NCBI RefSeq assembly: GCF_038007465.1
Contig: NZ_JBBOXF010000001.1
Span: forward strand, 1,018,501 to 1,082,500
Reading direction: 5' to 3'
Length of the DNA stretch: 64,000 bases
DNA from: Sporosarcina sp. FSL K6-1508
GTDB lineage: Bacteria; Bacillota; Bacilli; Bacillales_A; Planococcaceae
Below the pieces are notes generated by a model, which saw nothing but the letters and a program-made list of their open reading frames with translations, did no database searches and was not told where the DNA came from. Made by a program: the position numbers and the translations under genes. Positions 33,710 through 43,252 of the stretch are shown piece by piece (positions within the stretch are counted from its first letter, which is position 1; every line of letters begins with the position of its first letter).

Positions 33710-36376
33710 ATGGAGCGATTTCCGGAAGGCATCCAATTCTGTTATGAGTGGCGTTCTTATCAAAGAAGGATACTAAACGAGCTGGATGGTCATCTTTTGA
33801 ATGGCCATCTTCATCTTGTAGCGCCACCGGGATCAGGGAAAACGGTCCTTGGTCTCGAAGTAATGCTTCGGCTTGACCAACCGACACTCATCGTGGTGCC
33901 GACCGTGGCAATTAGAGAGCAATGGGTTGAGCGGTTTACCGAGCTTTTCCTAGGAAACGAAAAACCGGTCTGGGTATCGACTAGTTTAAAGGAGCCCGGC
34001 TTCGTCACCGTGACAACATATCAGTCGCTGCATAGTCTATTTGGTGGGCGTAATGATAAATCAAACAATGATGGTGAGGACCAGATTGACGATGAATTGA
34101 TTGAGGACAGAGTGACTGGGAATAGCGACGAGGTTATCCGTAGATTTGAGCAGATGGGTTTTGGAACACTCGTATTGGATGAAGCCCATCATCTACGGAC
34201 ATCTTGGTGGCGGACGATGATTGAAGTGAAAAGTCGGCTCGTCGAACCTGTTGTCGTCGCACTCACTGCGACCCCACCTTTTGATGTGAGTGCTTCGGAA
34301 TGGCAGCGCTATGTTGCTTTGTGTGGTCCGATTGATCTGGAAATTTCGGTACCAGAGCTTGTGAAGTCGTCAGAGCTTTGTCCACATCAGGACTTTATCC
34401 ACTATTCAATTCCTGAAGCAGATGAAATGATGCGAATTCTTGAATTCCGTGAAGACGTAGATATGTTTATCCAACAATTAAACGCGGATAAGGAGTTTCT
34501 TGCTTATCTCGAAAAGCATCCATGGATTGCTGAACCAGAAGCTCATGTTGAAGAAATTCTTTCTAGCCCGGGAGTTTTTTCTGCAATGCTACTATTCTTG
34601 AAAAATAATGGTTCACCCGCGTATTTGCATGCCCTACCTATCATCGGAATGAAAGAAGGGCAGATGCCTGAGTTGACGTTGCTTTGGCTTGAGGAGCTGC
34701 TTACGGGTCTGCTATTTCACTTAGAGGGAAAAGAAACAATCTTGAAGTCCATACGAATGCGCTTAACTCGTATTGGTGCAGTTGAGCGTCGTAAAGTTGT
34801 TCTACTTTCAAACGCGTCCATAAAAAAGGCACTCATACATAGTGCGTCAAAGTTGAAAAGTATAGAAGAGATTGTAAAAGCAGAAAAAAATGTTCTGGGC
34901 GATCAACTCCGCATGGTTATTTTGACGGACTACATTCGACTTGCGGATATGCCGTTAACTGAGGAGGATGAGCTTCCATTTGCACGCCTCGGTGTCGTAC
35001 CAATTTTTGAAATGGTGCGCAGAAAACTTGGCCATTTAGTTAAACCTGGTATCCTAACGGGATCGATTGTTGTTTTGCCGGGAAGTGCTTGGTCGATTTT
35101 TGATGAGGTGGCAAAAACCCATGGATTGAAAGTTGTTACGACACCGCTCGAGGCAGATGCCTCCTTTATCCGAATCGAAGTAAGTGCTGGCAATCGACAG
35201 CAGATGGTTGCAGTGATGACGGAAGTACTCAATAAGGGCGGCGTCGACGTCCTGACCGGAACTGCTGCGCTTCTAGGGGAGGGATGGGATGCCCCTTGCA
35301 TAAATTCACTCATCATGGCGTCCTATGTCGGCTCCTTCATGCTTTCAAACCAAATGCGCGGACGTGCGATTCGGACAGATCGGCATGATCTTACTAAAAC
35401 ATCTTCTATCTGGCATCTTGTTTGTGTAGACAGGAATGATGCAGGTGTGGGAACGGATTATGAAAACTTGACGAGAAGATTTCGTTCGCTAATTGGCATT
35501 GGTGCAAAACGAGCTATCATTGAAACGGGCATTGCGCGATTGGAGACAGGGGCTCCCCCGGTGACTGCGGAACAAGTAGATGAGTTGAATAGTGAGATGC
35601 ATCGACGTGCAGGCAAAAGGAACACGCTTTTCGACCGATGGCAAAAGGCGATCGACAATGGCCGTGAAATGACGGAAGAAATTGTCGCGCAAAAACGTTC
35701 ATTACCACGACCATACTATCTGGATAACACGTTGAAGGGCCTGGCCTGGATCACGGGCTTTATCGCTCTAGAAGCTGTATTCGACTTCAGCAATCTCTTT
35801 CGGAATCTTGGCGTGTTTTCGTTTAAGGAAGGAATGACAATAGCGGCAGCGTTGGGACTGCTATTCGCTGCGCCTTCCCTCTATAGGACTGTGAAATTGT
35901 ATAGCAAGCACCCTTCTGTAGAATCAAGCATGAAGGAAATCTCAGAAACCCTTTATGTGTCCATGCATCATGCGGGTGCAATTACAACACCATTCCATAA
36001 AAGGATGATTCGAATAACGCATGATGGTTCAGGCTACTATACATGTTGGCTTGACGAAGGAACGACGCAGGAGAAGACTGTATTCATGAATGCATTGAAA
36101 GAATTGCTAGATCCAATAGAAAACCCCCGATACATTCTAATCCGAAAGGCCGGAAAGCTGTGGAAACGGACTGATTATCATGCAATCCCCCAAGTAATCG
36201 GGCAAAAAAAGGAATACGTGAACTTCTTTTTAAAAGAATGGGCACACCGAGTTGGAAAAGCGGACTTCATCTACACAAGAACTGCCGAGGGGCGGCTTCA
36301 ACTATTAGAAGCAAGGATGAAGGCGTTGTCAATTAAGTTCGTTCCGAAAGCGGAGCGTACCAGTGGATGGCGATAG
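33710..36376 (+). CDS. SF2 helicase with two apparent membrane helices
   Basis: The 888-residue protein is a superfamily 2 helicase of the SSL2/restriction-helicase type. Motif I APPGSGKT is near residue 40, motif II LDEAHH near 157, motif III VALTATPP near 186. The C-terminal helicase half shows GEGWDAPCINSLIMASYVGS and QMRGRAIRT near 549. After it come two hydrophobic stretches, LAWITGFIALEAVF near 680 and MTIAAALGLLFAAPSLY near 715, then a 160-residue soluble tail of unknown fold. Membrane segments in such a helicase are unusual. ATG 33710 follows AAGGAG. No nuclease or methylase partner is adjacent, so the job is unknown. Confidence 0.82.
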   Translation: MERFPEGIQFCYEWRSYQRRILNELDGHLLNGHLHLVAPPGSGKTVLGLEVMLRLDQPTLIVVPTVAIREQWVERFTELFLGNEKPVWVSTSLKEPGFVTVTTYQSLHSLFGGRNDKSNNDGEDQIDDELIEDRVTGNSDEVIRRFEQMGFGTLVLDEAHHLRTSWWRTMIEVKSRLVEPVVVALTATPPFDVSASEWQRYVALCGPIDLEISVPELVKSSELCPHQDFIHYSIPEADEMMRILEFREDVDMFIQQLNADKEFLAYLEKHPWIAEPEAHVEEILSSPGVFSAMLLFLKNNGSPAYLHALPIIGMKEGQMPELTLLWLEELLTGLLFHLEGKETILKSIRMRLTRIGAVERRKVVLLSNASIKKALIHSASKLKSIEEIVKAEKNVLGDQLRMVILTDYIRLADMPLTEEDELPFARLGVVPIFEMVRRKLGHLVKPGILTGSIVVLPGSAWSIFDEVAKTHGLKVVTTPLEADASFIRIEVSAGNRQQMVAVMTEVLNKGGVDVLTGTAALLGEGWDAPCINSLIMASYVGSFMLSNQMRGRAIRTDRHDLTKTSSIWHLVCVDRNDAGVGTDYENLTRRFRSLIGIGAKRAIIETGIARLETGAPPVTAEQVDELNSEMHRRAGKRNTLFDRWQKAIDNGREMTEEIVAQKRSLPRPYYLDNTLKGLAWITGFIALEAVFDFSNLFRNLGVFSFKEGMTIAAALGLLFAAPSLYRTVKLYSKHPSVESSMKEISETLYVSMHHAGAITTPFHKRMIRITHDGSGYYTCWLDEGTTQEKTVFMNALKELLDPIENPRYILIRKAGKLWKRTDYHAIPQVIGQKKEYVNFFLKEWAHRVGKADFIYTRTAEGRLQLLEARMKALSIKFVPKAERTSGWR

Positions 36377-36520
36377 ATGAGGGATACGAGATCGTGTAGC
36401 AAGGGATCTAAATGAGAACAATTACAGTTGAATATTTTCTTCATAAAAAGTTTCCTTATACTAATAGGACTTGTTTATAGAATAGTAGTAATCGAGGTAA
36501 TACTGAAGTGAGGTTTTCAT

Positions 36521-36567
36521 TAAGGACCAAGTAGGGTGCAGTAGTGTACCTTATTTGGTTCTTTTTT
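36521..36567 (+). repeat. Diverged copy of the GGACC palindrome, terminator-like
   Basis: The left arm AAGGACCAAGTAGGGTGC and right arm GTACCTTATTTGGTTCTT pair with several wobbles, followed by seven Ts. The arms match the palindrome at 27620-27667 with substitutions that keep pairing through G-U. It may end the helicase transcript or act as a leader element for the MerR gene. Confidence 0.75.
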
Positions 36568-36681
36568 TACTCACTGGATAGTGGAATAAAAGAAAATCGC
36601 TTTCCTGCTTGCACCTTACGCAACGTAATGATTTATAGTGAACTTACCGGTAAACAGCTAGCGCAAAAAAAGGAGATGGCT

Positions 36682-37413
36682 ATGAAAGAACAGTGGAAAG
36701 TGGGAGACCTTGCCAAGTTAACAGGGTTAACCGTAAGAACATTACGATACTACGACCAGATTGGATTATTTTCACCATCTGAATACTCCGAATCCGGGCA
36801 CAGGCTATACAACAAGGCGGATCTTGCAAGGCTACAACAAATCCAGTCACTAAAACAAATGGGCTTGTCATTAGAAGAGGTGCAGTTAGTGCTAACAGGT
36901 AGCAACAGCATCAGCGCCTCAGAATTAATCTTCACCCAAATGGCACGTTTGAAAGAAGACATTGGAATACAGCAGACCCTTTTAAACGAGCTGGAACACG
37001 TCTCAGTTTTAATTCACAATAAGCAACCCTTGCAATCCAAGGATCTAATCAAACTATTAGGAGCGATGAAAATGAATCAAGAAAAGTATTTTACCAAAGA
37101 ACAGTTGGATAACATGAAAGGGCAGTATAAAAGCATGGATGCGGAAACCATGAAAAAAGCGGAGCAAGAATTTACAACAGTGCTGAATGAAATCCGCAAC
37201 CATATGCAACAGGGTAGCCCAGCAACAGACTTAAACGTTCAACGCCTAGCCAAACAATGGCAAGAACTCGTAGACATGTTCACACCGAAAAATGACCCTG
37301 AATTCATCAAGGCGGCAGAGAAGTTTCATGCCGAAAATCCGGGGAATGACTTACAGTTTGGTGTGGATGCTGAGGTTTATCAGTATATTGGGGAGGCTTT
37401 GCGCGGGAATTGA
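36682..37413 (+). CDS. MerR-family regulator with TipAS-like ligand domain
   Basis: The 243-residue regulator has an N-terminal MerR winged helix (KVGDLAKLTGLTVRTLRYYD, GLFSPSEYSESGHRLY), a coiled-coil dimer helix around residues 75-125 and a C-terminal TipAS-type antibiotic-recognition domain (FTKEQLDNMKGQYKSMD, to NDLQFGVDAEVYQYIGEAL). Such proteins sense thiopeptide-like or other bulky drugs and activate efflux. ATG 36682 was chosen seven bases after AAAAGGAG; longer frames lack a ribosome site. TTACGCAACGTAA at 36616-36628 is a small palindrome suited to an operator. No efflux gene follows. Confidence 0.9.
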   Translation: MKEQWKVGDLAKLTGLTVRTLRYYDQIGLFSPSEYSESGHRLYNKADLARLQQIQSLKQMGLSLEEVQLVLTGSNSISASELIFTQMARLKEDIGIQQTLLNELEHVSVLIHNKQPLQSKDLIKLLGAMKMNQEKYFTKEQLDNMKGQYKSMDAETMKKAEQEFTTVLNEIRNHMQQGSPATDLNVQRLAKQWQELVDMFTPKNDPEFIKAAEKFHAENPGNDLQFGVDAEVYQYIGEALRGN

Positions 37414-37433
37414 ATAGGTTAGGGCATTATAAA

Positions 37434-37464
37434 GAGGATGAGCTTTTTAGTTCATCCTTTTTTG
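37434..37464 (+). terminator. Terminator after the MerR gene
   Basis: AGGATGAGCT and AGTTCATCCT pair with one mismatch around TTTT and are followed by six Ts. Confidence 0.75.
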
Positions 37465-37646
37465 AATGAATAAAAGTCATGATAATCGTTACTAAAAAGT
37501 GCGATTTGAAAAACTATTGTAGGAGATTGGATAGATAAGTAGATCTCGTTCAAATTAAATATTTCCATGGCAACTATATGGTATGATTTGTTTATATTAA
37601 CAGATAATTCTTTTGGGTATTTTTGGAAAAATAAGATTAAGAATAG

Positions 37647-38072
37647 GTGATTACAATCAAAAAAATAGTACATGTTGTTGGGGCAATTATAGAAAATGAA
37701 ACCGGTAAAATCCTATGTGCACTTCGAGGACCAGAAATGACCTTGCCAAATTACTGGGAGTTTCCAGGTGGCAAGATTGAAGAAGGTGAAACAAAAAAAG
37801 AGGCCTTACTGCGAGAAATTCAAGAAGAGCTTGGTTGTACGATTGAAGTGTTTGATCAAGTTGAAGATACGACATATGAATATGAAAAAGTTATCGTGAG
37901 GCTAGAGACGTTTATGTCGAAAGTTATTTCTGGAACCCCCATGCTTTCGGAACATGCGGAAATAAGATGGATTTCGAGAGAAGAGTTATCGTCATTGAAC
38001 TGGGCACCTGCCGATATTCCAGCAGTAGAAAGGGTGTTGACACGATGCATGAAGGAATTTACGAGCAATTAA
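37647..38072 (+). CDS. NUDIX hydrolase (MutT-like)
   Basis: The 141-residue hydrolase has the complete Nudix box GGKIEEGETKKEALLREIQE-EL-G at about residues 41-63. It resembles MutT/NTP pyrophosphohydrolases, cytoplasmic enzymes that cleave modified or non-canonical nucleoside triphosphates. The start is doubtful: GTG 37647 lacks a clear upstream ribosome site, while AGGTGATT overlapping that GTG is itself a good site for a non-standard ATC at 37656. The 3' end overlaps the next gene by 28 bases, so it is translationally tied to the nuclease-helicase. This coupling suggests a shared role. Confidence 0.88.
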   Translation: MITIKKIVHVVGAIIENETGKILCALRGPEMTLPNYWEFPGGKIEEGETKKEALLREIQEELGCTIEVFDQVEDTTYEYEKVIVRLETFMSKVISGTPMLSEHAEIRWISREELSSLNWAPADIPAVERVLTRCMKEFTSN

Positions 38073-41000
38073 TTAATGAAAAGATTCGTGTTGAATTAGA
38101 TCAGTTATCCCCTGACCTGTATGCTATTGAGACCGAGAAAATGGATGTAGAAGAAGCAAGGGTTTACTTATCATCTTACATAGCGGCAGTCACTCGAAAA
38201 GCACTTTCCTATATTCGAGAAGACGCCAAACAAGGCGATGACAATGCAATTCTTCAGCAAATTCAAACGTGCAATGAAATTATTCAAGTTCTAAACAATA
38301 GGCTCAAAGACGAAGAATTTGCGGATTTAAAGCTTGAAGAACAATCAGAGGTACTTACTTCTGTACATAAGAAAATAAACACAATGCTCACAATTAAACA
38401 GGAGAAGCCAATACGACCGGTAACATCGCTTTCACAAAGTTCACTTTTTACAGGTTCTCACGCCGAGCCTAACATGCTTGAAGAATTAAGAAAAGAAATT
38501 GCTTCTTCAGATGAAATTGATTGGCTCGTTTCATTTATCAAATGGTCGGGGCTTCGTATTATTTTGAATGAACTTCGTGAATTTACGGAGGTACGAGGCG
38601 GACGACTTCGAATTATAACAACATCTTATATGGAAGCAACAGATTTTAAAGCGCTTGAAGAATTAAGTAAACTACCTAACACTCAGATTAGAGTTTCGTT
38701 GGATAAAAAACGGACACGCCTGCATGCAAAAGCGTACTTGTTTAAAAGAAATAGTGGATTTAGTGCGGCTTACATAGGATCTTCAAATTTATCAAATCCT
38801 GCCTTAACGTCTGGTCTTGAATGGAACTTGAAAGTGACAGAGAAAGATTCTTTCGATATTATACGTAAATTTGAAGCAACTTTTGAAAGTTACTGGAATG
38901 ACGAAGAATTTAAATCACTAGCTGATGAAGAACAAGAAAATTGGAAAATGTTACGTCAATCATTAACGAAGGATGCAGTAGCAGAAGAGAATGAACAGTA
39001 CATTTTTGATATTCAACCCTATTTTTATCAACGAGAGATATTAGAGGAACTTGAAGCAGAGAGAGTTATCCATGGGCAAATGAAAAACCTTGTTGTAGCT
39101 GCTACTGGGGTTGGGAAAACTGTCATATCAGCATTTGACTTTAAACGTTTTTTACGGGAAAAGCCAGATGCAAAATTATTATTTATAGCACATCGTGAAG
39201 AAATTCTTCGACAAAGTATGATAACATTTCGCGCTATCTTAAAAAATGCGAATTTTGGTGAGATGTTTGTCGGTACTCATCAACCGACCACATTTAATCA
39301 ACTATTTATGAGTATCCAAAGCTGGAACAGCAAAAAAATGAAAGGAAATACGGATGAGGACTTTTATGATTTTATTATAGTAGATGAGTTCCACCATGCG
39401 ACTGCGCCTTCATACCGTAAGTTATTGGAATACTACAATCCCACCATATTGTTAGGTTTAACGGCAACGCCCGAACGAATGGATAATGAAAATATTTTAA
39501 CCTTTTTCAATGATCGAATTGCTTCAGAAATGAGATTGACCGAGGCCATTGATCGGAAATTACTCAGTCCATTTCATTACTTTTGTGTTACAGATAATGT
39601 AGATTTGACGGGGATTAAATGGTCAAGAAAAGGTTACGACATAGGGGAATTGACAAATGTTTATACATCCAATCACCGGCGTAGCGACCTTGTCATCCAG
39701 AGCATAAAGAAGTATGTTACATCACTTGATGATGTGAAGGGATTAGGTTTTTGTGTTTCCGTTGAGCATGCACTGTATATGGCATCCTATTTTAATCGAA
39801 AAAACATTCCATCCATTGCCCTTCATGGGAAATCATCACCTGAAGAAAGACAGACTGCTCAACGGAATTTAATTAGTGGCAAAATCAATTTCATTTTTGT
39901 TGTGGATTTATATAATGAAGGAATCGATATTCCGGAGTTGAACACAGTTTTATTTCTTCGACCAACTGAGAGTCTAACTGTGTTTTTACAACAACTTGGA
40001 CGTGGATTACGTCTTGTTGACGGTAAAGAGTGCCTTACGGTACTTGATTTCGTTGGTCAAGCACATAAAGACTATCCCTTTGAAGAAAAGCTACGTGCAC
40101 TTGTAGGAAGAACAAATCATTCAATTCGCCATTACGTTGAAAATGGCTTCTTTCATTTACCAAGAGGCTCCGTTATTCAAATGGAGAAGCAAGCGAAAGA
40201 GTATATCTTACGGAATATAAAAGCAACTAAGAATTCGAAGAAATACCTAATCTCCAAGTTAAAATATTTTGAAGAGGATTCGGGAAAAACATTAACGCTT
40301 CACAATTTCCTGCGCTTCCACCACTTAACCCTGGCTGAATTTTATGGTACAGGGAGAAATAGAACTTTTGAAAGGTTAAAGGTTGAAGCGGGAATAGCAG
40401 TTGACTTTACATCTGATTTTGAAATGGTTGTCATGAAAAGGATTCATACGTTATTTCATTTTGATTCTGTGGAATTATTGAAGTTTTATCGTTCTTATTT
40501 GGAAAGTGGAAACATAACCAGCGAAGAACAGCATCGAATGGTTGCCATGCTCTATTACTCTTTCTTTAATAATCCACCAGCAAACTTTGGATTTAATTCC
40601 ATGCATGAAGGACTGCGAGCGCTTTTGTCGAATGATCGATTGAAAAATGAAATTCAGCAAGTTCTAGAAGTTTGCTTTGAAAGTTTACGATTTCTTGAAA
40701 GAAAGTCGCCATTTGAGTTCATCTCACCGCTTCGCGTACATGCACATTATACAACAGACCAAATTCTCGCGGCTTTCGGTTATTTTAATAACGAAAAAAG
40801 TCCTGCATTTCGTGAAGGGGTGAAATACTTCTCGGATGAAAAAACAGATATCTTTTTTATTACGCTAAATAAATCAGATAAAGATTTCTCACCATCGACC
40901 TTATATGAAGACTATGCTATCAATGATCGTCTGTTTCATTGGCAATCTCAAAGTCGAACGTCTGATACAAGTCCAACAGCGCAAAGATATATGCAACATC

Positions 41001-41194
41001 AACAAACAGGAAATAAAATAGCGTTATTCGTGAGGGAATACAAAACGGAATCAGGTTACACAGCGCCGTTTATCTTTCTTGGAACTGCCAATTATGTAAG
41101 TCATTCAGGAAGCAAGCCAGTCAGTCTCGTATGGCGACTTAATGAGCCAATGCCAGCTAACTTGGTGCCACGTGCGAATAAGAATATCCTGTGA
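38045..41194 (+). CDS. PLD-nuclease/DEAD helicase/DUF3427 protein
   Basis: The 1049-residue protein combines three modules. An N-terminal helical region leads into a phospholipase-D nuclease domain with the single HxK motif LHAKAYLFKR near 225 and GSSNLSNPAL. Next is an SF2 helicase with Walker A AATGVGKTV near 355, VDEFHH near 446, GLTATPERMD and QQLGRGLR near 648. The C-terminal DUF3427 region ends with KIALFVREYK and PFIFLGTANYVSH. ATG 38045, behind GAAAGGGTG, overlaps the NUDIX gene. Such proteins are often found in defence islands; a role against foreign DNA is inferred, not shown. No methylase is nearby. Confidence 0.9.
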   Translation: MHEGIYEQLINEKIRVELDQLSPDLYAIETEKMDVEEARVYLSSYIAAVTRKALSYIREDAKQGDDNAILQQIQTCNEIIQVLNNRLKDEEFADLKLEEQSEVLTSVHKKINTMLTIKQEKPIRPVTSLSQSSLFTGSHAEPNMLEELRKEIASSDEIDWLVSFIKWSGLRIILNELREFTEVRGGRLRIITTSYMEATDFKALEELSKLPNTQIRVSLDKKRTRLHAKAYLFKRNSGFSAAYIGSSNLSNPALTSGLEWNLKVTEKDSFDIIRKFEATFESYWNDEEFKSLADEEQENWKMLRQSLTKDAVAEENEQYIFDIQPYFYQREILEELEAERVIHGQMKNLVVAATGVGKTVISAFDFKRFLREKPDAKLLFIAHREEILRQSMITFRAILKNANFGEMFVGTHQPTTFNQLFMSIQSWNSKKMKGNTDEDFYDFIIVDEFHHATAPSYRKLLEYYNPTILLGLTATPERMDNENILTFFNDRIASEMRLTEAIDRKLLSPFHYFCVTDNVDLTGIKWSRKGYDIGELTNVYTSNHRRSDLVIQSIKKYVTSLDDVKGLGFCVSVEHALYMASYFNRKNIPSIALHGKSSPEERQTAQRNLISGKINFIFVVDLYNEGIDIPELNTVLFLRPTESLTVFLQQLGRGLRLVDGKECLTVLDFVGQAHKDYPFEEKLRALVGRTNHSIRHYVENGFFHLPRGSVIQMEKQAKEYILRNIKATKNSKKYLISKLKYFEEDSGKTLTLHNFLRFHHLTLAEFYGTGRNRTFERLKVEAGIAVDFTSDFEMVVMKRIHTLFHFDSVELLKFYRSYLESGNITSEEQHRMVAMLYYSFFNNPPANFGFNSMHEGLRALLSNDRLKNEIQQVLEVCFESLRFLERKSPFEFISPLRVHAHYTTDQILAAFGYFNNEKSPAFREGVKYFSDEKTDIFFITLNKSDKDFSPSTLYEDYAINDRLFHWQSQSRTSDTSPTAQRYMQHQQTGNKIALFVREYKTESGYTAPFIFLGTANYVSHSGSKPVSLVWRLNEPMPANLVPRANKNIL

Positions 41195-41443
41195 TTTATT
41201 GAGCAAGTGGGTTACGAAGAAAGAAAATAATTACGATGTTGTAATTCAAGTATTTTAATTTGTGAAAGAGGAACGGTACCAAAAATAAATAAGGGTTTAA
41301 ATGTTTTAGAAACGTTCAAATTTATAAGTAAATGTATGTACATTAGGATTGTTTGAGTGTAAGGACTACACACCCGAAATTAAGTCCGTTTTCATAACTT
41401 CTCACTTTTAAGACAAGCTATATAAAAAGGAGAAAGGTGATCT

Positions 41444-41485
41444 TATGGATAATAATTATGGATTACGTAGTTCGTGGTATGAATA
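41444..41485 (+). CDS. 13-codon leader peptide overlapping splB start
   Basis: The frame ATG to TAA encodes MDNNYGLRSSWYE. It follows the only strong ribosome site of the region (AAGGAGAAAGGTGATC), and its stop overlaps the splB start as ATGAATAA. The splB ATG itself has no good ribosome site. This layout supports translational coupling or an attenuator-like leader. In B. subtilis the small regulator gene splA precedes splB; this peptide is far shorter and not recognisably SplA. It could also be a chance frame. Confidence 0.5.
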
Positions 41486-42507
41486 AACCCTTCACACCAC
41501 AGCTTGTCTATTTTGAGCCCAATGCACTTGAATATCCGCTTGGAAAAGAACTGAAGGAAAAGTTTGAGAAAATGGGGATTGAAACGCGCTTTACGACATC
41601 ACATAATCAGATTCGGGATTTGCCGGGTGATACGGACGCGCAAAAATACCGTATCGCGAAATCCACCTTAGTCGTAGGAATTCGAAAAACGTTAAAATTC
41701 GAGACGTCCAAACCGTCAGCCGAATATGCAATCCCTCTTGCGACAGGGTGTATGGGGCATTGTCATTATTGTTATTTGCAAACGACGATGGGCAGCAAAC
41801 CCTATATTCGAACTTACGTTAACGTGGAGGAGATTTTTGAAGCGGCTGATCGCTACATCGAAGAACGTGCACCTGAAATTACCCGATTCGAAGCTGCGTG
41901 TACATCCGATATTGTGGGAATTGACCATTTGACGCATTCATTAAAAAGAGCAATTGAACATATTGGTCAAACGGAATTAGGTAGGCTACGTTTTGTAACG
42001 AAATTTCACTTTGTAGACCATTTATTGGATGCCAAGCATAATGGCAATACGCGATTCAGATTTAGCGTAAACGCTGATTATGTTATTAAGAATTTTGAGC
42101 CCGGCACTTCTCCTCTGGATAAAAGAATCGAGGCTGCCGGGAAAGTGGCAAGAGCCGGTTATCCACTAGGCTTTATCGTTGCTCCCATTTACCTTCATGA
42201 AGGCTGGGAGGAAGGCTACCGCCACTTGTTCGAACGACTTGACGAGGAATTGCCGCAAGATGCAAGAGAGGATATTACATTTGAGTTCATTCAACACCGA
42301 TTTACGAAGCCTGCAAAAAAAGTAATTGAAAAGAACTACCCAAAGACAAAATTGGAGTTAGATGAAGATAAAAGGCGATACAAATGGGGGAAGTATGGAA
42401 TCGGTAAGTATATTTACCAAAAGGACGAAGAGGATGAAATAAAATCGTATTTATACGGCTATATGGAAAAGTACTTTCCGAATGCGAAATTGGAGTATTT
42501 TACTTAA
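41479..42507 (+). CDS. splB: Spore photoproduct lyase
   Basis: The 342-residue radical SAM enzyme reverses the spore photoproduct thymine dimer during germination. The cluster motif is CMGHCHYC, and the catalytic cysteine used in hydrogen return is seen in AACTSDIVGIDHL. Stretches such as GKLRFVTK-like LGRLRFVTKFHFVDHLLDAK and FEPGTSPLDKRIEAA are close to the B. subtilis enzyme as I remember it. The start MNKPFTPQLVYFEP aligns with the B. subtilis start, so I chose ATG 41479 although an in-frame extension to 41437 exists. It is strong evidence that the organism forms endospores. Confidence 0.96.
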   Translation: MNKPFTPQLVYFEPNALEYPLGKELKEKFEKMGIETRFTTSHNQIRDLPGDTDAQKYRIAKSTLVVGIRKTLKFETSKPSAEYAIPLATGCMGHCHYCYLQTTMGSKPYIRTYVNVEEIFEAADRYIEERAPEITRFEAACTSDIVGIDHLTHSLKRAIEHIGQTELGRLRFVTKFHFVDHLLDAKHNGNTRFRFSVNADYVIKNFEPGTSPLDKRIEAAGKVARAGYPLGFIVAPIYLHEGWEEGYRHLFERLDEELPQDAREDITFEFIQHRFTKPAKKVIEKNYPKTKLELDEDKRRYKWGKYGIGKYIYQKDEEDEIKSYLYGYMEKYFPNAKLEYFT

Positions 42508-42514
42508 GCAAACG

Positions 42515-42558
42515 AAAAAAGCGTATGGGCCCGAGGGAACTGGGGCTTTACGCTTTTT
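42515..42558 (+). terminator. Terminator after splB
   Basis: AAAAAAGCGTA pairs with TACGCTTTTT, with inner GGGCCC/GGGGC pairing. The rest of the gap to 42823 shows no gene. Confidence 0.8.
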
Positions 42559-42823
42559 CTCGGCGGATTGAATAAGTCACCGTCTATTGTACACTCAACT
42601 AACTGTTTTCTGACCAAAGTTAAACACCGCCAAGAATATCCGATGAAGGGGAATCACCGATCTTAAGCCCGCGAGACTTATCGGTAATCTGCAACTGCTG
42701 ATAGAAGTATTCGAAAATTTTTACTTATCGTTTCTGGAAACCGACTTCTTCAGCTGTAAAGATAATGTATTAAAAATCGGTTTTGGTAGAAGATAAGTAC
42801 GAATACGAAGGAGGAGTTATTGT

Positions 42824-43156
42824 ATGAGTATGCTTTCACGGATTGCGCTAGCTCTAGTTATTATCGGTGGACTTAACTGGGGTTTGATCGGTTTTTTTCA
42901 GTTTGATTTAGTTGCGACATTATTTGGTGGTCAAGATGCATTCTTATCTAGGGTGGTCTATGGTCTTGTAGGGTTAAGTGCCCTGCTATGTCTCGGTCTG
43001 TTGTTTAAGCCTAGCGAAGAGATCGACACGGTTACCGACCGGCATTCACGTTTCTCCAATCCTAATTTAGGTACAGAATTCGGCGAGGAGGCGGATTTCA
43101 GGAAAGAGCGGGACGCTGAGATGAAAAAAGCGAATCGCAAGGATGATGCAGACTGA
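42824..43156 (+). CDS. DUF378 membrane protein
   Basis: The 110-residue protein begins with the DUF378 core: LSRIALALVIIGGLNWGLIG, FFQFDLVATLFGG, then a second helix (VVYGLVGLSALLCLGLLF). An acidic and basic cytoplasmic tail of about 45 residues follows, longer than in most family members. AAGGAGGAG precedes the ATG. Family function is unknown. Confidence 0.88.
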   Translation: MSMLSRIALALVIIGGLNWGLIGFFQFDLVATLFGGQDAFLSRVVYGLVGLSALLCLGLLFKPSEEIDTVTDRHSRFSNPNLGTEFGEEADFRKERDAEMKKANRKDDAD

Positions 43157-43197
43157 TCGCAACAAAAAAACAGCCACATTCATTTAAATGAAAAATT

Positions 43198-43246
43198 AGG
43201 TGCCTGGTTCTAAAGCAATTCAGAGTTGTTTTAGCACCAGGCACCT
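43198..43246. repeat. AGGTGCC-type palindrome
   Basis: AGGTGCCTGGTTCTAAA and TTTTAGCACCAGGCACCT are inverted copies with one mismatch, and inner CAA/TTG adds pairing. A 23-bp perfect palindrome with the same outer AGGTGCC ends lies at 58108-58156. It may terminate the DUF378 transcript. Confidence 0.8.
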
Positions 43247-43252
43247 TACATT

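Noticed and set aside
33710..41194. Reading the two helicases as one restriction-modification system
   Set aside because: A MerR gene with its own terminator separates them, and no methylase or specificity subunit is present.
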